Shown here: positions 43,767 through 53,190 of the stretch, piece by piece
How positions within the stretch are numbered: the first letter of the stretch is position 1
How the letters are laid out: the number at the start of each line of letters is the position of its first letter
Assembly: GCF_902506655.1 (NCBI RefSeq)
Contig: NZ_LR734808.1
Location: 3,532,501-3,596,500, forward strand
From: Marinoscillum sp. 108
GTDB lineage: Bacteria; Bacteroidota; Bacteroidia; Cytophagales; Cyclobacteriaceae
Direction of reading: 5' to 3'
DNA: 64,000 bases
Position numbers and translations under genes: made by a program
Notes under the pieces: generated by a model
The model's database searches: none
What the model saw: only the letters and a program-made list of their open reading frames with translations
Told to the model about the DNA's origin: nothing

Positions 43767-44465
43767 ATGAATATGAAGCGAATTTGCGGAGTTGCCTTTC
43801 TACTGACACTTACTTTCACAGCGTTTTCACAGGACAATTCACGACCAAAGCAGCCTGACCTTCCCGGCGATCTGATGCTGGACTATGGGTTCAACTTTTG
43901 GACACAAAAACCTGATGCATTGCCCACCCGCATGTGGAGCTCCAATTCATTTGGCATCTATTATAACTCTCGGGTTCGTTTCAACGACTACATTTCTTTT
44001 TACCCAAGTGTAGGGTTTACGTTCGAAAAGTACGGTTTTGATGACAATCAAACCTGGCTGCGGGATTCAAATGGCGATATATCTCTGGACTCTATTGGTG
44101 GTGTCACGCTTACCAAGAATAAGCTGGTGGCCAACTATTTTGAAGTGCCGGTGGAATTCAGGATTCACCCACTGGGTACGGTAGGCGGCGAGGGCTGGTT
44201 TATCGGCCTTGGAGCCATCGGTGGCATTCGTGTGGGCTCTCCACATACCAAGATCAAGTATAATGAGGGGGATAATTCGATTAAGGAAAAACTCTACGAC
44301 GACTTCAACGTCAATAGGTTCAGATATGGTCTTCAGGCAAGATTTGGTTTCAAGACCTTTCATGTGTACTACAAGACCTATCTCAATAACGTTTTTACCA
44401 GTTCTCCTGACGGCACCAAAAACCCTCAGACCTACACCCTCGGGGTGACCTTCAGCGGTTTCTAA
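43767..44465 (+). CDS. outer-membrane beta-barrel protein (PorT-like size)
   Basis: 232 residues with signal peptide (VAFLLTLTFTAFSQ). The rest alternates polar and hydrophobic residues in strands with aromatic girdle positions (LMLDYGFNFWT; FGIYYNSRVRFNDYISFYPSVGFTF; YFEVPVEFRIHP; GWFIGLGAIGGIRVG), ending TYTLGVTFSGF with a terminal Phe. It is a small barrel of eight to ten strands, like PorT-family proteins; function unknown. Its stop overlaps the stop of the convergent membrane protein gene by 4 bases. Confidence 0.8.
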   Translation: MNMKRICGVAFLLTLTFTAFSQDNSRPKQPDLPGDLMLDYGFNFWTQKPDALPTRMWSSNSFGIYYNSRVRFNDYISFYPSVGFTFEKYGFDDNQTWLRDSNGDISLDSIGGVTLTKNKLVANYFEVPVEFRIHPLGTVGGEGWFIGLGAIGGIRVGSPHTKIKYNEGDNSIKEKLYDDFNVNRFRYGLQARFGFKTFHVYYKTYLNNVFTSSPDGTKNPQTYTLGVTFSGF

Positions 44466-45067
44466 CCAAAGAAGAAAAGTGCTGCAAAACAGAAAACAAA
44501 ACCAAAAATAGCCCCGGTCCAGCTTTCACCAGGCGTGTGCCTGTTGAGGTAGAGGCGTGAAGTAGTGGTAAGGCCGGCGATCAGAAAGAGGCCGGCCAGC
44601 GGCATGATGAGGTCTGTGGAGAGGTACTTCATGCTGAATGCCGAGAACAGCCCGGCTACCCCCCAAACAGCTGCGGAATGCACACTAATCTTGAACCTGA
44701 GGCTAATCAGAAAAATGGCGAAAATCATGGCCGTCACGGCGATCATAATCACCAGGAGGGTGATCGGGAGCCTCATTTTGGTGTAAAACATATAAGTGGT
44801 CACCCCATAAAATGCCCCGATAGAGAGGAAAGGGAGCGACCTTTCTTCCAGTTTAGTGATTTCCAGGTTAGAAACCTTTTTAGTGAGCTTGAGAAAAAGA
44901 ATACTCATGGCAGGAACCACGCTGGTAGTCATGAATATGGCACCGATGAAATAAGGCACCGACTGCAGGGGTATAGGACTGTAGATTTCTGGTACCATCA
45001 GGTAAAACAGTACGCTACAGTAGGTGGCCATGAGCAGCGGATGAAAAAGGGCCGAGATGATTTTCAT
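44462..45067 (-). CDS. PAP2-like integral membrane protein
   Basis: 201 residues from ATG 45067 (MKIISALFHPLLMATY); a GTG directly after the rpoN stop (45082) is an alternative. Six membrane helices. The C-terminus has NRHTPGESWTGAIFGF, which resembles the last PAP2 motif region (SxxxHTPxQ..aG), but the full KX6RP/PSGH/SRX5HX3D signature is not seen, so phosphatase activity is doubtful. It lies 15 bases downstream of rpoN on the same strand. Confidence 0.7.
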   Translation of the reverse strand: MKIISALFHPLLMATYCSVLFYLMVPEIYSPIPLQSVPYFIGAIFMTTSVVPAMSILFLKLTKKVSNLEITKLEERSLPFLSIGAFYGVTTYMFYTKMRLPITLLVIMIAVTAMIFAIFLISLRFKISVHSAAVWGVAGLFSAFSMKYLSTDLIMPLAGLFLIAGLTTTSRLYLNRHTPGESWTGAIFGFVFCFAALFFFG

Positions 45068-45082
45068 TAAAAAGCCCGTCAC

Positions 45083-46516
45083 CTAGAGTTGTTTTCTCAG
45101 TCTGGCCACCGGAATATTCAATTGCTCGCGGTATTTAGCTACGGTTCGTCTTGCGATGTTGTAGCCCTCGGCACGGAGCATTTTTTCGAGTTTGTCATCG
45201 GAGAGTGGTTTGGCTTTGTCTTCCCCTTCTATGATTCCTTTCAGCTTGTGTTTCACCTCACGGCTACTCACATCCTCACCGGAGTCCGTAGCGATGCCCT
45301 CAGAGAAGAAATATTTCAAAGGATAAATCCCGAATTCGGTTTGAATGGCTTTGCTGTTGGCTACCCGAGACACTGTAGAGATGTCCATGTTGATGGTATC
45401 GGCAATGTCCTTCAGAATCATGGGTCTGAGTTTGGCCTCATCACCTTCCAGAAAATACTCGTACTGAAAGTCGATAATCGCTTGCATGGTATTCAGCAGG
45501 GTGTTTTGTCGCTGTTTGATGGCATCGATAAACCACTTGGCCGAATCCAGTTTTTGCTTAATGAACGTGACGGTTTCCTTGAGCTTTTTGTCGCGCTTGT
45601 CACTCTTGTCATAAGCATGCAGCATGTCGGAATAGGATCTACTGATCTGCAACTGCGGGGCGTTGCGTGAGTTGAGGGTGAGCTCCAGCTTACCATTGTT
45701 GTTGGTGAGCATAAAGTCAGGGATCAGGTACTGGGTTTTCACCAAATCTTCGCCGCTTCCGCCTGGCTTGGGGTTGAGCTTGGTGATCATGGCGATGGCG
45801 TCTTTCAGTGCCTCTTCGCTTTCGATGCCCAGCTTTTTGGCAATCTTGTCGTAGTGTTTTTTAGAAAATTCATTGAAGCACTTGTCCACGATGAGCCTGG
45901 CGATTTCCAGGTATTCCAGCTCCTCATCCTTGCGCTCTAGCTGGAGTAGGAGACACTCCTGGAGGTTTCGAGCACCGACTCCCGGAGGGTCAAAATTTTG
46001 AATCTTATAGAGGATGCTCTCCAGCTCCTCCACATCTGTTTCTATGTTTTGGGCGAAAGCCAGGTCATTGACGATGGCCTCCAGCTCCCTGCGGATGTAG
46101 CCATCTGCATCTATGCTCCCTATGAGCTGCTCACCGATCACATGCTGGCGCTCGTCCAGCCGGAGGTAACCAAACTGGGTCATGAGCTGCTCATGGAGGG
46201 TGCTGCCCACAGAGATGGGCATCTCTTTATCATCCTCATCCGGATTGCGGCCGTCCCCCTGCATTTTGTAACCTGAGAAGTCATCATGCAGGTACTCTTC
46301 GATGGTGGGCTCAGAGTTGTCAAACTCGTCCGGGGCATCATCCGCATAGTCATCTTCCTTTTCAGGTAAGCCTTCTTCCAGTGCAGGATTGATCTCCAGC
46401 TCTTCCTCTATGCGGGTATCCAGCTCTGCTGTGGGCACCTGCAGGAGCTTTATAAACTGTATCTGCTGCGGAGACAGTTTTTGGGATAATGATTGGGTAA
46501 GGTTGAGTTTTTGCAT
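45083..46516 (-). CDS. rpoN: RNA polymerase sigma-54 factor
   Basis: Alternative sigma factor that needs an ATP-driven activator and reads -24/-12 promoters. 477 residues. Glutamine-rich region I (SQKLSPQQIQFIKLLQVPTAEL), acidic region II, core-binding domain (FDPPGVGARNLQECLLLQLER), helix-turn-helix region (IADTINMDISTVSRVANSKAIQTEFGIYPLKYFFS) and the RpoN box (ARRTVAKYREQLNIPVARLRKQL). Its start lies 112 bases from divergent asnS. No enhancer-binding activator is visible in the window; a matching promoter is seen before the pspC operon. Confidence 0.96.
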   Translation of the reverse strand: MQKLNLTQSLSQKLSPQQIQFIKLLQVPTAELDTRIEEELEINPALEEGLPEKEDDYADDAPDEFDNSEPTIEEYLHDDFSGYKMQGDGRNPDEDDKEMPISVGSTLHEQLMTQFGYLRLDERQHVIGEQLIGSIDADGYIRRELEAIVNDLAFAQNIETDVEELESILYKIQNFDPPGVGARNLQECLLLQLERKDEELEYLEIARLIVDKCFNEFSKKHYDKIAKKLGIESEEALKDAIAMITKLNPKPGGSGEDLVKTQYLIPDFMLTNNNGKLELTLNSRNAPQLQISRSYSDMLHAYDKSDKRDKKLKETVTFIKQKLDSAKWFIDAIKQRQNTLLNTMQAIIDFQYEYFLEGDEAKLRPMILKDIADTINMDISTVSRVANSKAIQTEFGIYPLKYFFSEGIATDSGEDVSSREVKHKLKGIIEGEDKAKPLSDDKLEKMLRAEGYNIARRTVAKYREQLNIPVARLRKQL

Positions 46517-46627
46517 TGTTCAGTTTAGCTCAAAACCAAAATTATTCATATTTAAAGGATTCTTTGATTAAAACGGTAAATTATCGTTTTTTTGCCCTGT
46601 TTTTAACAGACTTAAGTTATTGATCCC

Positions 46628-48076
46628 GTGAGAGAAAAACGTACGAAAATCCAGGAAGTTTTGGCCAGAGAGCCAATAGGTGAGGAATTGACCCTGATGG
46701 GTTGGGTGAGGACCAAGCGAGCCAGCAAAAATGTGGCGTTTATAGCGCTGAATGATGGCTCTACGATCAATAACATTCAGGTAGTAGCGGACGTGGAGCA
46801 GTTTGGTGAGGAGGTGCTGAAAAAAGTGACCACAGGAGCCAGTATTGCTGCCACCGGGAAACTCGTGGCTTCTCAGGGTGCTGGTCAGTCGTGTGAGCTG
46901 ATTGCCGAAAGTATTGAGGTTTTCGGGGAAGCAGATCCGGAGAAGTATCCGCTGCAGCCCAAAAAGCACAGCCTTGAATTTTTGCGTGAGATCGCTCATT
47001 TGCGTCTGCGCACGAATACTTTCAGCGCTATCATGCGGGTTCGCCATTCCATGGCTTTTGCGGTGCATCAGTTTTTCAATGATAAAGGATTTTTCTACAT
47101 CAACACTCCCATCATCACGTCATCGGATGCTGAAGGTGCGGGTGAGGCTTTTAAGGTGACCAACTTTGAGCTGGATGCCATCCCCAGGAATGAGGAAGGC
47201 GGAATAGATTTTAAGAAGGACTTTTTCGAAAAAGAAGCCAACCTCACGGTGTCTGGTCAGCTGGAAGGAGAGCTGGCAGCTATGGCCCTGGCCGAAATTT
47301 ACACTTTTGGGCCAACCTTTCGGGCAGAAAACTCCAACACCACCAGACACCTGGCGGAGTTTTGGATGATCGAGCCGGAGATGGCGTTTTACGACCTGAA
47401 GGACAACATGGACCTGGCCGAGGAGATGCTAAAGTACCTGGTGAAATATGCGCTGGACAACTGTGCGGACGACCTGGCATTTTTGGAGAAAAGAGCAGAG
47501 GAGGAAGATAAAAACAAACCTCAGACAGAGCGTGCAGAGATGACCCTCACTGAACGGTTGAAGTTTGTGTTGGAGAATGATTTCGAACGGGTGACATACA
47601 CAGAGGCCATCGAGATCCTGAAGCGGTCAAAACCGAATCAGAAAAAGAAATTTCAGTACCTCATAGAAGAGTGGGGGGCAGACCTGCAGTCAGAGCATGA
47701 GCGCTTCCTGGTGGAGAAGCACTTCAAAAAACCTGTGATCCTCTATAACTACCCACGAGACATTAAGGCTTTCTACATGCGCCAAAATGACGATGGGAAG
47801 ACCGTAGGCGCCATGGACATCCTTTTTCCGGGTATCGGAGAAATCATCGGTGGGTCGCAGCGTGAGGAGCGGATGGATAAGCTCACCGAAAGAATGAAAG
47901 CCATGGGCATCCCTGTGGAGGAGATGTCGTGGTATATGGATACCCGCCGGTTTGGATCGGTGCCACATAGTGGCTATGGTCTGGGCTTTGAGCGGATGAT
48001 CCAGTTTGTCACAGGCATGGGCAATATCCGGGATGTGATCCCCTTCCCACGTACACCTGGCAACTGCGAGTTTTAA
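46628..48076 (+). CDS. asnS: asparaginyl-tRNA synthetase
   Basis: Class IIb synthetase charging tRNA-Asn. 482 residues from a GTG start (no in-frame ATG or TTG just upstream). OB-fold anticodon domain ([23 protein letters not shown]), motif 2 region ([26 protein letters not shown]) and motif 3 ([24 protein letters not shown], ending [10 protein letters not shown]). The [12 protein letters not shown] form distinguishes AsnS from AspS. Its stop overlaps the stop of the convergent response regulator gene by 4 bases. Confidence 0.96.
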   Translation: MREKRTKIQEVLAREPIGEELTLMGWVRTKRASKNVAFIALNDGSTINNIQVVADVEQFGEEVLKKVTTGASIAATGKLVASQGAGQSCELIAESIEVFGEADPEKYPLQPKKHSLEFLREIAHLRLRTNTFSAIMRVRHSMAFAVHQFFNDKGFFYINTPIITSSDAEGAGEAFKVTNFELDAIPRNEEGGIDFKKDFFEKEANLTVSGQLEGELAAMALAEIYTFGPTFRAENSNTTRHLAEFWMIEPEMAFYDLKDNMDLAEEMLKYLVKYALDNCADDLAFLEKRAEEEDKNKPQTERAEMTLTERLKFVLENDFERVTYTEAIEILKRSKPNQKKKFQYLIEEWGADLQSEHERFLVEKHFKKPVILYNYPRDIKAFYMRQNDDGKTVGAMDILFPGIGEIIGGSQREERMDKLTERMKAMGIPVEEMSWYMDTRRFGSVPHSGYGLGFERMIQFVTGMGNIRDVIPFPRTPGNCEF

Positions 48077-48765
48077 AAAAGTTTATTCAGGACTTCATCC
48101 CGATAGCTGGCACCTATCGGGATTTTTTTTGACCCGATAGTGAGATCATGGCCGGAGTGGCTGTCTACTCGATGGCTGTTCACAATGAAAGACTTGTGCA
48201 CCCTCATGAAAGCTTCCTGAGGTAGCTCGGTTTCCAATTTTCGCAGCGACTCCAGTACAATGATTTTTTTGTCGGTGAGCACAAAGGTGACATACTCCTT
48301 GAGTCCTTCTATGTAAAGGATATCCGTTAGGGTAATTCTGTGGGTCTGACCGTCGGATTTGATGAGAAAATGCTCCGAAGTATTCGTAGGTGGAGTTTCT
48401 GAGGGTGCTTGCTTTTTCTGGATGACTTTGTTGACCGCACGCAGAAACCGATCGAAAGCTATAGGTTTCATCAGGTAGTCCGTTACTTCCAGCTCGTAGC
48501 CCTCCAGTGCATATTCAGAATAGGCCGTCGTGAGAATGATGTCTGGCTTGTGGCTGAGGGTTCTGATAAACTCCAGTCCGGTCAGTCCGGGCATTTGTAT
48601 GTCCAGAAAAAGGATGTCAACCCGTTTGGAGGAGATTGTGGAAATGGCCTCCATGGGATTTTTGAACTCACCAAGGATGTTGAGTCCGGGTATTTTTTCC
48701 ACATAAGTGCGGATAAGGGCCCGGGCAGGCTGTTCGTCATCTATGATGAGGCAGTTGAAGTTCAT
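48073..48765 (-). CDS. LytR/AlgR-family response regulator
   Basis: 230 residues. Receiver domain with IIDDEQPAR and phospho-acceptor Asp55 in [13 protein letters not shown]; LytTR DNA-binding domain (about 135-230) with [34 protein letters not shown] and a final [11 protein letters not shown]. LytTR proteins bind pairs of short direct repeats two helical turns apart. Its start overlaps the kinase stop by 4 bases, so the pair is co-translated. The likely targets are the four sites at 49896-49995. Confidence 0.93.
   Translation of the reverse strand: MNFNCLIIDDEQPARALIRTYVEKIPGLNILGEFKNPMEAISTISSKRVDILFLDIQMPGLTGLEFIRTLSHKPDIILTTAYSEYALEGYELEVTDYLMKPIAFDRFLRAVNKVIQKKQAPSETPPTNTSEHFLIKSDGQTHRITLTDILYIEGLKEYVTFVLTDKKIIVLESLRKLETELPQEAFMRVHKSFIVNSHRVDSHSGHDLTIGSKKIPIGASYRDEVLNKLF
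48097..48130 (+). terminator. asnS terminator, inside the convergent response regulator gene
   Basis: ATCCCGATAG (48097-48106) pairs with CTATCGGGAT (48114-48123) around 7 bases, then eight Ts. It lies 20 bases past the asnS stop, wholly inside the last codons of the regulator gene on the other strand. Confidence 0.8.
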
Positions 48766-49814
48766 TTACAATCAATCTGAAGGTTTACGTGAAATACATT
48801 TTGCTCGATCTCCTTGAGAAATTGAAATTTTCCCGGATATCCCATTGCCAGTCTTTTGGTCACATTTTCTATACCAATGCCTGAAGTCTTGTCTTTGGTG
48901 TGCTGCATCGTTGGTATGGAGTTCCGGATGTCAAAGATTACCTTATTATGTTGGGTGGTGATGGCAATATGAATGAATCCCTTCGGGTCGTTTTCGATGT
49001 TGCTGTGTTTAAAGGCATTTTCCACAAAGGGGATAAGCAGCATGGGTTCGATGATGAGGTGTTTATCAGCTTCCTCATGGTGAAAAGACACGTCTATGGG
49101 TTCCCCTATTTTAAGGTTCTGAAAGTCTATAAAGTTTTGAATGTAGCCAATCTCATTTTCAAGCTTCACGGGGCTGGTGTTATGGTAGACCACATGTCTC
49201 AGCATCTCTGATAACTTGATGATCAGCTGGGGAGCTTTTTCGGACTGGGTGAGGGAAAGTGAATAGATGTTATTCAGCGCATTGAAAAGAAAGTGGGGAT
49301 TAATCTGGGACTTCAAAAAGCGCATTTCTGATTCCAGATTTTCATTGATGAGTGCTGCTTCGCGCTGCTTTCTTTTTCGATTTTCATCTGATAGCCAGAT
49401 GATGGTAGAGAAGAAAAGCATGGGGATACCATTGATGATGGTAAAAATCACCATACGGCTCATGTTTCGGGGAGGCATAGGTGGTCTGTCACGCATTTCC
49501 ACACCCTCCTTCATGCCACGAGGTATTCTCATTTCTGGTCGCGGGGAGAGGTCATTGGTCAGAAAGAAAAGAAAATAGGCGACTGCCAGAATGACGAGTA
49601 CCGAAAGTGAGTACTTGATGAATTGATTGGATTCAAAAAACCTGGGTAGGAGCACGTAGAGATTAAGATAGAAAAGTGCCATGCCAACGCTGATCATCCG
49701 TGCGGTTTGGATCAGGGCATCGGAGTCCTCAAACATATTCGTCTGCCAGTAGAAAACAATGAGCGAAAATGCCAGCCAGGAAATAATATGAATACTTACT
49801 TCTTTAAGTCTCAT
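48762..49814 (-). CDS. LytS/YehU-type sensor histidine kinase
   Basis: 350 residues. Four membrane helices (about 5-25, 40-58, 67-88, 120-142) with a Pro/Met-rich loop between the third and fourth. The His_kinase domain has His174 in SQINPHFLFNALNNIYSLS, and the HATPase_c region has LIEPMLLIPFVENAFKHS and GIGIENVTKRL. The sensor has no recognisable ligand domain. It is first in a two-gene operon with the LytTR regulator and divergent from an envelope-protein operon. Confidence 0.92.
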   Translation of the reverse strand: MRLKEVSIHIISWLAFSLIVFYWQTNMFEDSDALIQTARMISVGMALFYLNLYVLLPRFFESNQFIKYSLSVLVILAVAYFLFFLTNDLSPRPEMRIPRGMKEGVEMRDRPPMPPRNMSRMVIFTIINGIPMLFFSTIIWLSDENRKRKQREAALINENLESEMRFLKSQINPHFLFNALNNIYSLSLTQSEKAPQLIIKLSEMLRHVVYHNTSPVKLENEIGYIQNFIDFQNLKIGEPIDVSFHHEEADKHLIIEPMLLIPFVENAFKHSNIENDPKGFIHIAITTQHNKVIFDIRNSIPTMQHTKDKTSGIGIENVTKRLAMGYPGKFQFLKEIEQNVFHVNLQIDCK

Positions 49815-49895
49815 CTGGGTGTAAAATTATAGTATAGCGTAATAGTACCCTATTCACTCGTCTTTTTTGGAGGATTTCTACCAACTCCCGTGTGT

Positions 49896-49995
49896 ATTCA
49901 ATCAACACATCATTTTATTCAACAAACCGCTCTTTCAACCCTCTTTTTGAGCTTTTCAGATGGTTGATTGAGATTTTGACCTGGTTGGTTGAAAT
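49896..49995. promoter_or_regulatory. four LytTR-type sites in two pairs, each with a 21-base period
   Basis: Plus strand TGGTTGATTGAGAT begins at 49961 and TGGTTGGTTGAAAT at 49982, 21 bases apart. Minus-strand copies appear as ATTCAATCAAC (from 49896) and ATTCAACAAAC (from 49917), also 21 bases apart. The pairs face each other. Two direct repeats with about 21 bases period is the known geometry of LytTR binding (for example AgrA). The nearest pair ends 3 bases before the -33 box of the downstream promoter. Confidence 0.65.
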
Positions 49996-49997
49996 CT

Positions 49998-50029
49998 TTT
50001 GAACAGGATTTTCCCCACACCTACTTTCG
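49998..50029 (+). promoter_or_regulatory. promoter of the Spy-like/outer-membrane operon
   Basis: TTTG (49998-50001), 20 bases, TACTTTCG (50022-50029): the Bacteroidota -33/-7 layout with one mismatch. ATG follows at 50054. It lies directly downstream of the LytTR-type sites, as expected for an activated promoter. Confidence 0.6.
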
Positions 50030-50053
50030 ATGACACATTAAAACTGGCACAAT

Positions 50054-50416
50054 ATGAATGCATTAAAAGTAACAATGTTCGCCGCACTTATTTGTCTGGG
50101 CTACCAAGGTATGGCTCAGCGTGGTTCGTTTGATCCGGCAGAGAGGGTGTCTCAGGAAAAACAAAATGTTCTGGAAAGTATGGAAGACCTGACGGAGGAT
50201 CAGCAGGTGGTTATAGATCAGATCTATGAAAACCACCTTGAAAAGGTGCAGGAAATAACCGCTTCAACGGATGGGCCGTCACCTGAGGTCAGGGAAAAAA
50301 TGATGGTGATTAACAAGGAGAAGAATGAGCTGATGAAAGATGTGCTTTCTGATGAGCAGTATGCGAAATACGAGCAACTCATTGCCAGAAAAGGGAGAGG
50401 CCCACGTGGCAAATGA
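50054..50416 (+). CDS. small exported Spy/LTXXQ-like protein
   Basis: 120 residues. Signal peptide (MFAALICLGYQGMAQ), then an all-helical charged body with EDLTEDQQVVIDQIYENHLEKVQEI and DVLSDEQYAKYEQLIARKGRGPRGK. The repeated L(T/S)(E/D)(D/E)Q motifs and basic tail fit the periplasmic Spy/CpxP-like (LTXXQ) chaperone or sensor-modulator group as used in Bacteroidota. It is the first gene of the predicted LytTR-controlled operon; its stop overlaps the next start (ATGA). Confidence 0.75.
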   Translation: MNALKVTMFAALICLGYQGMAQRGSFDPAERVSQEKQNVLESMEDLTEDQQVVIDQIYENHLEKVQEITASTDGPSPEVREKMMVINKEKNELMKDVLSDEQYAKYEQLIARKGRGPRGK

Positions 50417-53187
50417 AGAAGCTCCTGATGGCATTTTTCTGTTTTGGAACTGTGATGGTTACCGGGCAGGGTCTGAAAGTAGCAGGGAGGGTTTTGAGTG
50501 AAGGGGATGGTGAACCCGTAATGGCCGCAACTGCGGCCATTGCAAGTATTAAGGACTCCACAGTTCAGCACTTTGATCTGACAGATGCTGATGGCTACTT
50601 TCAGCTTTCAGGCATTTCCCCGGCTTTTTACAAGTTGGAGGTCAGAAGTGTAGGCTATCAGGCCTATGAAAAGATCATCAGGATTCAGGGTTCACTGGAA
50701 CTGGGTGTGATCAAGCTGGCCTATGACACCATGGAGCTGGATGCTGTGGAGGTGAGGGGACAGACTGTGGGGGTGATCATCAGTGGGGATACCACGGCGT
50801 ATTTGTCCAATGCGTACAAGACCAACCCTGATGCCAGTGCTGAAGATCTGATCAGGAAGATGCCGGGAATGATAGTGGATGGTGACGGAGTACAGGCTGA
50901 GGGGGAATCCGTCAAGAGGATATTGGTAGATGGGAAAGTGTTTTTTGGAGATGATCCCTCGATAGCCCTGAAGACCATCCCCGCGCAGGTGATAGACCGG
51001 ATAGAGGTATTCGATCAATTGAGCGAACAGTCAAGGTTTACAGGCTTCAATGACGGTAATACCACCAAAACCATCAACATCATCACCAAACGTGAGTTTC
51101 AGAATGGACAGTTTGGGAAAGCCTACATCGGAGCAGGGCCAGATGAAAAATACAATGGAGGCGGGAATGTCAATTTTTTTAATGCGGATCAAAGGATAAC
51201 ATTGGTTGGTCTTAGCAATAACATCAATGTGCAGAATTTCTCGTCCGAAGACCTGGTCGGTGTATCAAGTGGAGCAGAGCGGGGAAGACCAGGTGGAGGA
51301 CGGCCTCCGGGTCGAGGTGTGGGCTCCGGGAGCAGTTCGTCAGATTTTCTCACCGGACAGCAAAGCGGAATTTCTCAGACCGAGTCTTTTGGGGTCAACT
51401 TTACCGATGATGTCGGAGAGCGTTTAAAGCTAAACACCAGCTATTTCTACAACAGCAGTGACAACTCCAATGATCAGCTCACTCATCAGGAATATTTCTT
51501 AAGTAGCGCCGAGGACCAGCGGTATGAGGAGACGTATAATTTTGATAGTGAGAATGATAACCATCGGATTAACCTCCGGATGGACTATTCCCTCAATGAT
51601 AAGACCTCCATCTTGTTTACGCCACGGATCAGCTTTCAGCAAAACCTGTCAGAGACAGACCTACAGGGGATGTTTGATGCCGCAGATGGTAGCCGACTCA
51701 GTACCACACAGACTCAAAGCACCACTGAGAGTGGCGCTTATAATTTGTCCAATGACCTATTGATCAGGCATCGGATGAACACCCCCGGCAGAACCATCTC
51801 CCTGGGACTAAGGTCTACTGTCAATCATGTGCAGCAGGAAACGCTGCTGAATGCCCTCACGAGCTATACCAGCAAGGAAGGAACCAGTGACACCACCAAC
51901 CAGCGAACAGATGCAGAAGTGAATACTGCCACATACTCTGCAAACCTCCGGTTTACGGAGCGGGTAGGCGATGCGTCTATGCTGGAGCTGGGCTATGCCG
52001 CAGGCATCACCTATAATGATTCGAACAAGGAAACTTTCGGCCTTGATGTTGAGCAAAATGCCCAACTGGATACCACTTTGTCCAGTGTATTCGAAAGTCA
52101 ATACCAGACCCATCAATGGAGTACCGGGTACATGTATCGTAAATCTTCGATGATGCTCAGGGCAAGCCTGGCTTACGAGTATGCCCTGCTCTCCGGCCAA
52201 AGCACTTTTCCTACGAGTGAGGACCTGGGCCGAAGTTTCCAAAACGTACTGCCATCAGTGATGCTCAGGTATGAGTTTGACGATAGTAAGAACATCCGAC
52301 TCTTCTACCGGACCAATACTCAGGAGCCTTCGGTCACAGACCTGCAGGATGTGGTGGATAATAGCAACCCATTGTCTCTGGAGTCTGGCAATTCCAATTT
52401 GAGACAGAGCTATTCGCACACGCTAATGTCCAGATATGGGGCAGCCAATAGCCAGCGGGGAACAAGCTTTTTTGCCATGGTTTCTACCACCCAGACGAAT
52501 CATTATATCACCAGTTCTACTTTCACAGCCGCTCAGGATACTACTCTGGAGAATGGGATCCGGTTGCTGTCCGGAGGACAGTTTACCCAACCCGTGAATA
52601 TGAATGGATACCTGAACAGCAAGGTGTTTACGACCTACGGCCTGCCATTGAGTTTTTTGTCCTCAGGGCTCAACTTCAACACCACGTTTAGTTACACACT
52701 CACCCCGGGACAGGTGAATGGTCAGGTCAATAAATCACGGTCTACGGGCCTGGGGCAGGGGTTGGTGCTTTCCAGCAACATCAGTGAGAAGGTAGATTTT
52801 ACCCTTTCGTATGATGGGAGCTATTATATCGTCAAAAACACCTTTCAGCCGCAGCTAAATAATAATTATTACTATCAGGTGGCTTCAGCCAGGCTAAACC
52901 TGATCCTTCCTGCGCAGATCGTTTTCAGGACAGACTTTAGTCATCAGCTTTATGCTGGTCTCTCAGATTCGTACAATCAGCAATATGCTCTTTGGAATGC
53001 TTCCATTGGGAAAAAGATATTTTTGGAAGACCGGGGAGAAATTGGTGTGAGCATATTCGACCTGCTTGGTCAAAATACGAGCATTTCCCGTGAGGTGACA
53101 GAGACATACGTTCAGGATACCCAGACAGAGGTTTTGGGGACTTACTTCATGGTCAATTTTTCTTACAATTTCCGAAATGCCAACTAG
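50413..53187 (+). CDS. outer-membrane beta-barrel protein with carboxypeptidase-regulatory-like and plug domains
   Basis: 924 residues. Signal peptide (AFFCFGTVMVTGQ); an N-terminal beta-sandwich (about 20-100, LKVAGRVLSEGDGEPVMAATA...GYQAYEKIIRI); a plug-like region (about 115-235) with ASAEDLIRKMPGMIVDGDGVQAEG and VKRILVDGKVFFGDDPS; then a long barrel ending FMVNFSYNFRNAN. It belongs to the TonB-receptor-like 'outer membrane beta-barrel family' of Bacteroidota, without an STN domain. It may carry a substrate or assist membrane assembly; no substrate can be deduced. Start overlaps the upstream gene by 4 bases. Confidence 0.88.
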   Translation: MKKLLMAFFCFGTVMVTGQGLKVAGRVLSEGDGEPVMAATAAIASIKDSTVQHFDLTDADGYFQLSGISPAFYKLEVRSVGYQAYEKIIRIQGSLELGVIKLAYDTMELDAVEVRGQTVGVIISGDTTAYLSNAYKTNPDASAEDLIRKMPGMIVDGDGVQAEGESVKRILVDGKVFFGDDPSIALKTIPAQVIDRIEVFDQLSEQSRFTGFNDGNTTKTINIITKREFQNGQFGKAYIGAGPDEKYNGGGNVNFFNADQRITLVGLSNNINVQNFSSEDLVGVSSGAERGRPGGGRPPGRGVGSGSSSSDFLTGQQSGISQTESFGVNFTDDVGERLKLNTSYFYNSSDNSNDQLTHQEYFLSSAEDQRYEETYNFDSENDNHRINLRMDYSLNDKTSILFTPRISFQQNLSETDLQGMFDAADGSRLSTTQTQSTTESGAYNLSNDLLIRHRMNTPGRTISLGLRSTVNHVQQETLLNALTSYTSKEGTSDTTNQRTDAEVNTATYSANLRFTERVGDASMLELGYAAGITYNDSNKETFGLDVEQNAQLDTTLSSVFESQYQTHQWSTGYMYRKSSMMLRASLAYEYALLSGQSTFPTSEDLGRSFQNVLPSVMLRYEFDDSKNIRLFYRTNTQEPSVTDLQDVVDNSNPLSLESGNSNLRQSYSHTLMSRYGAANSQRGTSFFAMVSTTQTNHYITSSTFTAAQDTTLENGIRLLSGGQFTQPVNMNGYLNSKVFTTYGLPLSFLSSGLNFNTTFSYTLTPGQVNGQVNKSRSTGLGQGLVLSSNISEKVDFTLSYDGSYYIVKNTFQPQLNNNYYYQVASARLNLILPAQIVFRTDFSHQLYAGLSDSYNQQYALWNASIGKKIFLEDRGEIGVSIFDLLGQNTSISREVTETYVQDTQTEVLGTYFMVNFSYNFRNAN

Positions 53188-53190
53188 GGG

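Noticed and set aside
50036-50052. TGGCAC at about 50036 upstream of the Spy-like gene as a sigma-54 promoter
   Set aside because: The matching TTGC element is missing at the required distance, and a TTTG/TAnnTTTG-like promoter fits better.
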